From IMG/VR virus record IMGVR_UViG_3300044627_000331, positions 1-23,061 of that record: a DNA stretch of 23,061 bases; one strand, written 5' to 3'. Positions 20,763-23,061 of the stretch are shown here, one piece after another. A program made the translations under genes and the position numbers. This DNA is from a virus. Numbering within the stretch: position 1 is the first letter of the stretch; each line of letters starts with the position of its first letter. Under the pieces are notes generated by a model that was not told the DNA's origin, did not search any database, and worked only from the letters and a program-made list of their open reading frames with translations.

Positions 20763-20939
20763 TTGCCAAAGTATGATTACAAATGCACGAAGTGCTCAAT
20801 GTCCATTGAATTTGAAAGAGGATTTGGTGAAGACAGAGAGCCATCGTGCTGTAGTGAAATAATGCAAAGACAGTGGACAGGCTCTGTCGGAGTAATATTT
20901 AATGGTTCAGGTTTCTATTCAACAGACAACAAAAAGTAA
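20763..20939 (+). CDS. FmdB-like small zinc-ribbon protein, 58 aa
   Basis: TTG start one base after the lysin stop, with AGAGG (20751-20755) upstream. The product begins MPKYDYKCTKC, the hallmark of FmdB-type zinc ribbons, with C8, C11 and a CC pair at 29-30 (EPSCC). The rest (MQRQWTGSVGVIFNGSGFYSTDNK) also matches the family's usual GSGFYxTD ending. FmdB-like proteins are common in actinobacteria and phages. They are described as putative regulators, and the exact role in phages is unclear. Confidence 0.88.
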   Translation: MPKYDYKCTKCSMSIEFERGFGEDREPSCCSEIMQRQWTGSVGVIFNGSGFYSTDNKK

Positions 20940-20950
20940 GGGTATATACT

Positions 20951-21205
20951 ATGAGAACAATGATTACAGAAGATGTCGTAGCAAAAGAGTGGGTACTAAA
21001 AGCAACTGACCGCTGTGATTCATGTGCAGCAGAAGCCCTTGTAAAGGTAACTGGGCTAACTGGAGACCTAATGTTTTGTGGTCATCACTACAATAAAATC
21101 ATGGATAAGCCTGAAGGGTATAAGAAAATGATGGCTTTTGCGCTAACTGTAGTTGATGAAAGAGATAAGTTGATTGAGAATAGAGCAAAAGGAGAGTCAT
21201 ACTAA
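20951..21205 (+). CDS. DUF7455-like zinc-binding protein, 84 aa
   Basis: Contains ATDRCDSCAAEALVKVTG and LMFCGHHYNKI: C22 and C25, then C43 with H45/H46. This pattern (L..aDRCD.CgA.A.V....sG.L.FC.HH) matches my memory of DUF7455, a family mostly of actinobacteria and actinophages, and supports the host inference. The C-terminal half is longer than usual and helical. GTAAGGG (20936-20942) precedes ATG 20951 at 8 nt. The stop shares a base with the next start (TAATG). Confidence 0.8.
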   Translation: MRTMITEDVVAKEWVLKATDRCDSCAAEALVKVTGLTGDLMFCGHHYNKIMDKPEGYKKMMAFALTVVDERDKLIENRAKGESY

Positions 21206-21612
21206 TGTTTGAATATTATGTGAAGAAAGTAGAAAACGTAGTAGATGGAGACACCATTGACGTTGTTATTGATTTAGGGTTTGATATCATGTTTGCATCT
21301 CGTGTAAGATTGGCTGGTATTGATACCCCTGAATCTCGCACAAAGGATCTTAAAGAAAAGGCACTTGGTCTTGAGTCTAAGGAGTATCTAAAGAAGCATC
21401 TTAAAGATGCAAAGTCTGTTGTAATTAAGACAGAGAAGATTAACTCATCTGAAAAGTTTGGTCGTATTCTTGGTTGGCTTTATGTTAATGGAGAAACAGA
21501 ATCTGTTAATGATAAGATGATTAATGATGGCTATGCTTGGGGATATATGGGAGATACAAAGGTTAAGGACTTTGATGCTCTTGCAAAAGCAAGAAAGAAG
21601 TCTGGTAAGTGA
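21205..21612 (+). CDS. thermonuclease (SNase/micrococcal nuclease family)
   Basis: 135-residue calcium-dependent nuclease. Motifs and, by chance, numbering follow Staphylococcus nuclease: VVDGDTI with D16, RVRLAGIDTPESR with R35, D40 and E43, and KFGRILGWLYV with R87. The GYAWGYMG segment is also typical. There is no signal peptide, unlike the secreted staphylococcal enzyme, so it should act inside the cell on host DNA or RNA, or in a virion. It overlaps the thioredoxin gene by 4 nt (GTGA). The full set of catalytic residues suggests it is active. Confidence 0.92.
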   Translation: MFEYYVKKVENVVDGDTIDVVIDLGFDIMFASRVRLAGIDTPESRTKDLKEKALGLESKEYLKKHLKDAKSVVIKTEKINSSEKFGRILGWLYVNGETESVNDKMINDGYAWGYMGDTKVKDFDALAKARKKSGK

Positions 21613-21875
21613 ACCTAGTTTATTATTTTACAGCAGATTGGTGTAATCCTTGCAAAAGAGTAAGGCCGATTGTTGAAGAAATTAATAGAGAAAGCATCAA
21701 TAAGTTTAAAATAATAGATGTTGATTCAGAAATGGAACTTGTTAAAAAGTTTGAGATCAGGTCTGTGCCTACATTTATTTTATTAAAAGACGGTAAAGAA
21801 ATTAAAAGAATTACTGGGGCACAAACTAGAGAGCAACTAGAAGATTTTATTAATTACGAGGACAATCATGAGTGA
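21609..21875 (+). CDS. thioredoxin-like protein, 88 aa
   Basis: Compact thioredoxin fold: YYFTADWCNPCKRVRPIVEE carries the active site CNPC (C12/C15) in place of the usual CGPC, and SVPTF gives the cis-proline (P54). It is shorter than E. coli TrxA (about 108) because it begins directly at the strand before the active site. GTG start overlapping the nuclease stop. Phage thioredoxins can serve ribonucleotide reductase, disulfide control or, as with T7 polymerase and host Trx, processivity; which applies here is not visible. Confidence 0.9.
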   Translation: MNLVYYFTADWCNPCKRVRPIVEEINRESINKFKIIDVDSEMELVKKFEIRSVPTFILLKDGKEIKRITGAQTREQLEDFINYEDNHE

Positions 21876-22197
21876 ACCCGAAGAAGATATAATTAATAAA
21901 CTTATTTTAGACAATGCTTTAGAGGTAGTTGGTATTGATAAGTCTAATGGAGAATTTCTTTATGCCTTTACCCCAAAAATAAAAGATGTTATGCCAGAAT
22001 TGTATAAAGATCATCTTAATACTGTAAACTCAGAAATAATGATATTGTGGGAAAAAGGATTTTTAAATGTTGACTTTTTTCAAGAAGATCCAGTGGTTAC
22101 ATTGACAGATAAAGCCTTTATTAAAGAAGAAGTAAATAGGCTCAGCAGGCAAGAACTGTGGTCTCTAGAAGAAATCAAGAGGCTACTGAAAACATGA
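21868..22197 (+). CDS. hypothetical protein, 109 aa, possible winged-helix fold
   Basis: Acidic protein with helix-rich layout. The central LYKDHLNTVNSEIMILWEKG-FLNVDFFQEDPVVTLTDKAF could be a helix-turn-helix followed by a beta wing, as in winged-helix proteins, and the end is a charged helix (LWSLEEIKRLLK). This is a weak fold guess. It overlaps the thioredoxin gene by 8 nt and is the last gene before the head-assembly gene, which has its own promoter. Confidence 0.75.
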   Translation: MSEPEEDIINKLILDNALEVVGIDKSNGEFLYAFTPKIKDVMPELYKDHLNTVNSEIMILWEKGFLNVDFFQEDPVVTLTDKAFIKEEVNRLSRQELWSLEEIKRLLKT

Positions 22198-22203
22198 GAA
22201 GTC

Positions 22204-22212
22204 TGATATAAT
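22204..22212 (+). promoter_or_regulatory. extended -10 promoter predicting a leaderless head-gene mRNA
   Basis: TGA-TATAAT (22204-22212). The hexamer ends 6 nt before ATG 22219 and no Shine-Dalgarno is present, so the message probably starts at the initiation codon. No good -35 is visible at 17 nt. Confidence 0.7.
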
Positions 22213-22218
22213 CTAACT

Positions 22219-23061
22219 ATGCCATATTCTATCGGAGAAAAGGGATCATACGGTTGTTCTGGGTACCCTGCCATTAAAGACGGAACAAATGAAGTGATGG
22301 GGTGCCACACTACCAGAGCAGAAGCGGCTGCTCAAATCTATGCTATTAACATGTCTGAGGGCAACATAGACAAAGCCATGCAGCCTATTAAAGAAGGCGA
22401 TTTTGTTATGGGAATGACATCCGAAGGAATGGTTCACGGAGTTGTTGAGCATATTATGAATGAAGGCGGTACTCTAGGAACACCTGGATCAGAGTATGCT
22501 CTTGAATCTATGCCACCAGAAAATCCAGCAATGTCAGTTAGAATTTATAAAGAAGATGACGGTAAGTGGGAACCAACTGCATATAGTATTGGAATGATGT
22601 ATAAAAATGCACAGGTTGTAGATATAAACAATCATAGTATGGAAGACGATGATGATGAAATGAATTCAGAAGTTGCTATGGCAATGTATGATTCATCAAT
22701 TGGTAAAAGAGAAATGGCTAATGCTCCATATGAAGATTATGAGGGAGCGGACAACTGGGACAACGTTACAAAATCATGCTGGGTTGGATACGAACAACAA
22801 GGAATGAAAGAAAAAGATGGACGAATGGTTCCTAATTGTGTTCCAGTTGGTAAGACATACAGCATGGAGGATGAAATAGAAAAGGCAAAGTCTGTATCTG
22901 TTGGAGATCATGTGACCTTTGCAGTTCCAAAGCCACCAGACAAAACAGAATCTGCACATGGTGTTGTAGAAAGAGTTGAAAGATCTGGCACAGTAAAACT
23001 TCCTGGAACAAATGAAAGTGTTGGAGCATCTTCAGATAATCCAGTAGCAGTTATTAGAGTT
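22219..23061 (+). CDS. head-morphogenesis/prohead-protease-associated protein, 3' end outside the window
   Basis: 281 codons open to the window edge. N-terminal Cys-rich module SYGCSGYPAIKDGTNEVMGC with HTTRAEAAAQIYAI resembles the start of head-maturation-protease-linked proteins in actinophages. Residues 57-134 form a beta-barrel, Tudor/SH3-like unit: IKEGDFVMGM, HGVVEHIMNEGG, NPAMSVRIY, then WEPTAYSIGMM. Residues 179-209 carry NWDNVTKSCWVGYEQQGMK and RMVPNCVPV, a module common in phage scaffold and capsid proteins. From 226 a second related unit begins: VSVGDHVTF, HGVVERVERSG, NPVAVIRV. Such domains precede protease, scaffold or capsid regions, which should lie downstream. The start is fixed by the leaderless promoter. 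Confidence 0.75.
   Translation, partial: MPYSIGEKGSYGCSGYPAIKDGTNEVMGCHTTRAEAAAQIYAINMSEGNIDKAMQPIKEGDFVMGMTSEGMVHGVVEHIMNEGGTLGTPGSEYALESMPPENPAMSVRIYKEDDGKWEPTAYSIGMMYKNAQVVDINNHSMEDDDDEMNSEVAMAMYDSSIGKREMANAPYEDYEGADNWDNVTKSCWVGYEQQGMKEKDGRMVPNCVPVGKTYSMEDEIEKAKSVSVGDHVTFAVPKPPDKTESAHGVVERVERSGTVKLPGTNESVGASSDNPVAVIRV

Noticed and set aside
20945-20950. TATACT as a promoter before the DUF7455-like gene
   Set aside because: It touches the ATG at 20951, too close for a start at or before the codon. GTAAGGG 8 nt upstream explains translation from a longer mRNA.

Overview
The window is best explained as part of a double-stranded DNA tailed phage (Caudoviricetes) genome, probably from an uncultured aquatic phage of a low-GC actinobacterium. 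All 35 supported genes lie on the + strand, are packed with 1 to 20 nt overlaps and run from a replication module through terminase to a head-assembly gene. Clues to an actinobacterial, Gram-positive host are a DUF7455-like small zinc protein, two promoters whose spacing predicts leaderless mRNAs, Sec-signal surface proteins, and a CHAP plus peptidoglycan-binding lysin. The DNA is AT-rich, so the usual high-GC actinobacteria are unlikely hosts. A freshwater Nanopelagicales-type (acI) host is my inference, not something the sequence proves. No tRNA, rRNA, CRISPR array, integrase or transposase was seen.

Region 1 (1-10680), replication and recombination: three small unknown genes, DnaB-like helicase, TOPRIM primase, gp32-like single-strand binding protein, a complete DNA polymerase III alpha subunit with an apparently intact PHP domain, MazG-like pyrophosphohydrolase, RecA-like recombinase with a variant P-loop, a zinc ribbon, a small PD-(D/E)xK nuclease, an unknown helical protein, a Cas4/RecB-like nuclease with four Fe-S-type cysteines, a double zinc-finger protein and a RuvC-like resolvase. 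Together these could make, prime, protect, copy and recombine DNA with little host help.

Region 2 (10685-13373), packaging: a 51-residue helix-turn-helix protein, a DUF3310 protein, a terminase small-subunit candidate and the terminase large subunit.

Region 3 (13390-17752), an unusual surface and membrane cassette placed where a portal gene would be expected: a secreted Ig-like/coiled-coil protein followed by the only clear intrinsic terminator in the window, a 711-residue PA14/GLEYA-like stalked surface protein, a membrane protein with seven exact proline-pentad repeats, a small Cys-rich lipoprotein and a two-TM holin-like protein.

Region 4 (17820-20761), proteolysis, chaperone and lysis genes, many with their own near-consensus promoter: an HslV/proteasome-like Ntn hydrolase, an acidic 72-residue protein, a secreted subtilisin, a small heat-shock protein and the endolysin.

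Region 5 (20763-23061): FmdB-like zinc ribbon, DUF7455-like protein, Staphylococcus-nuclease-type thermonuclease, thioredoxin, a small unknown protein, and the start of a head-morphogenesis protein with two related beta-barrel-like segments, cut by the window edge. There is no gene-free stretch longer than about 110 bases.
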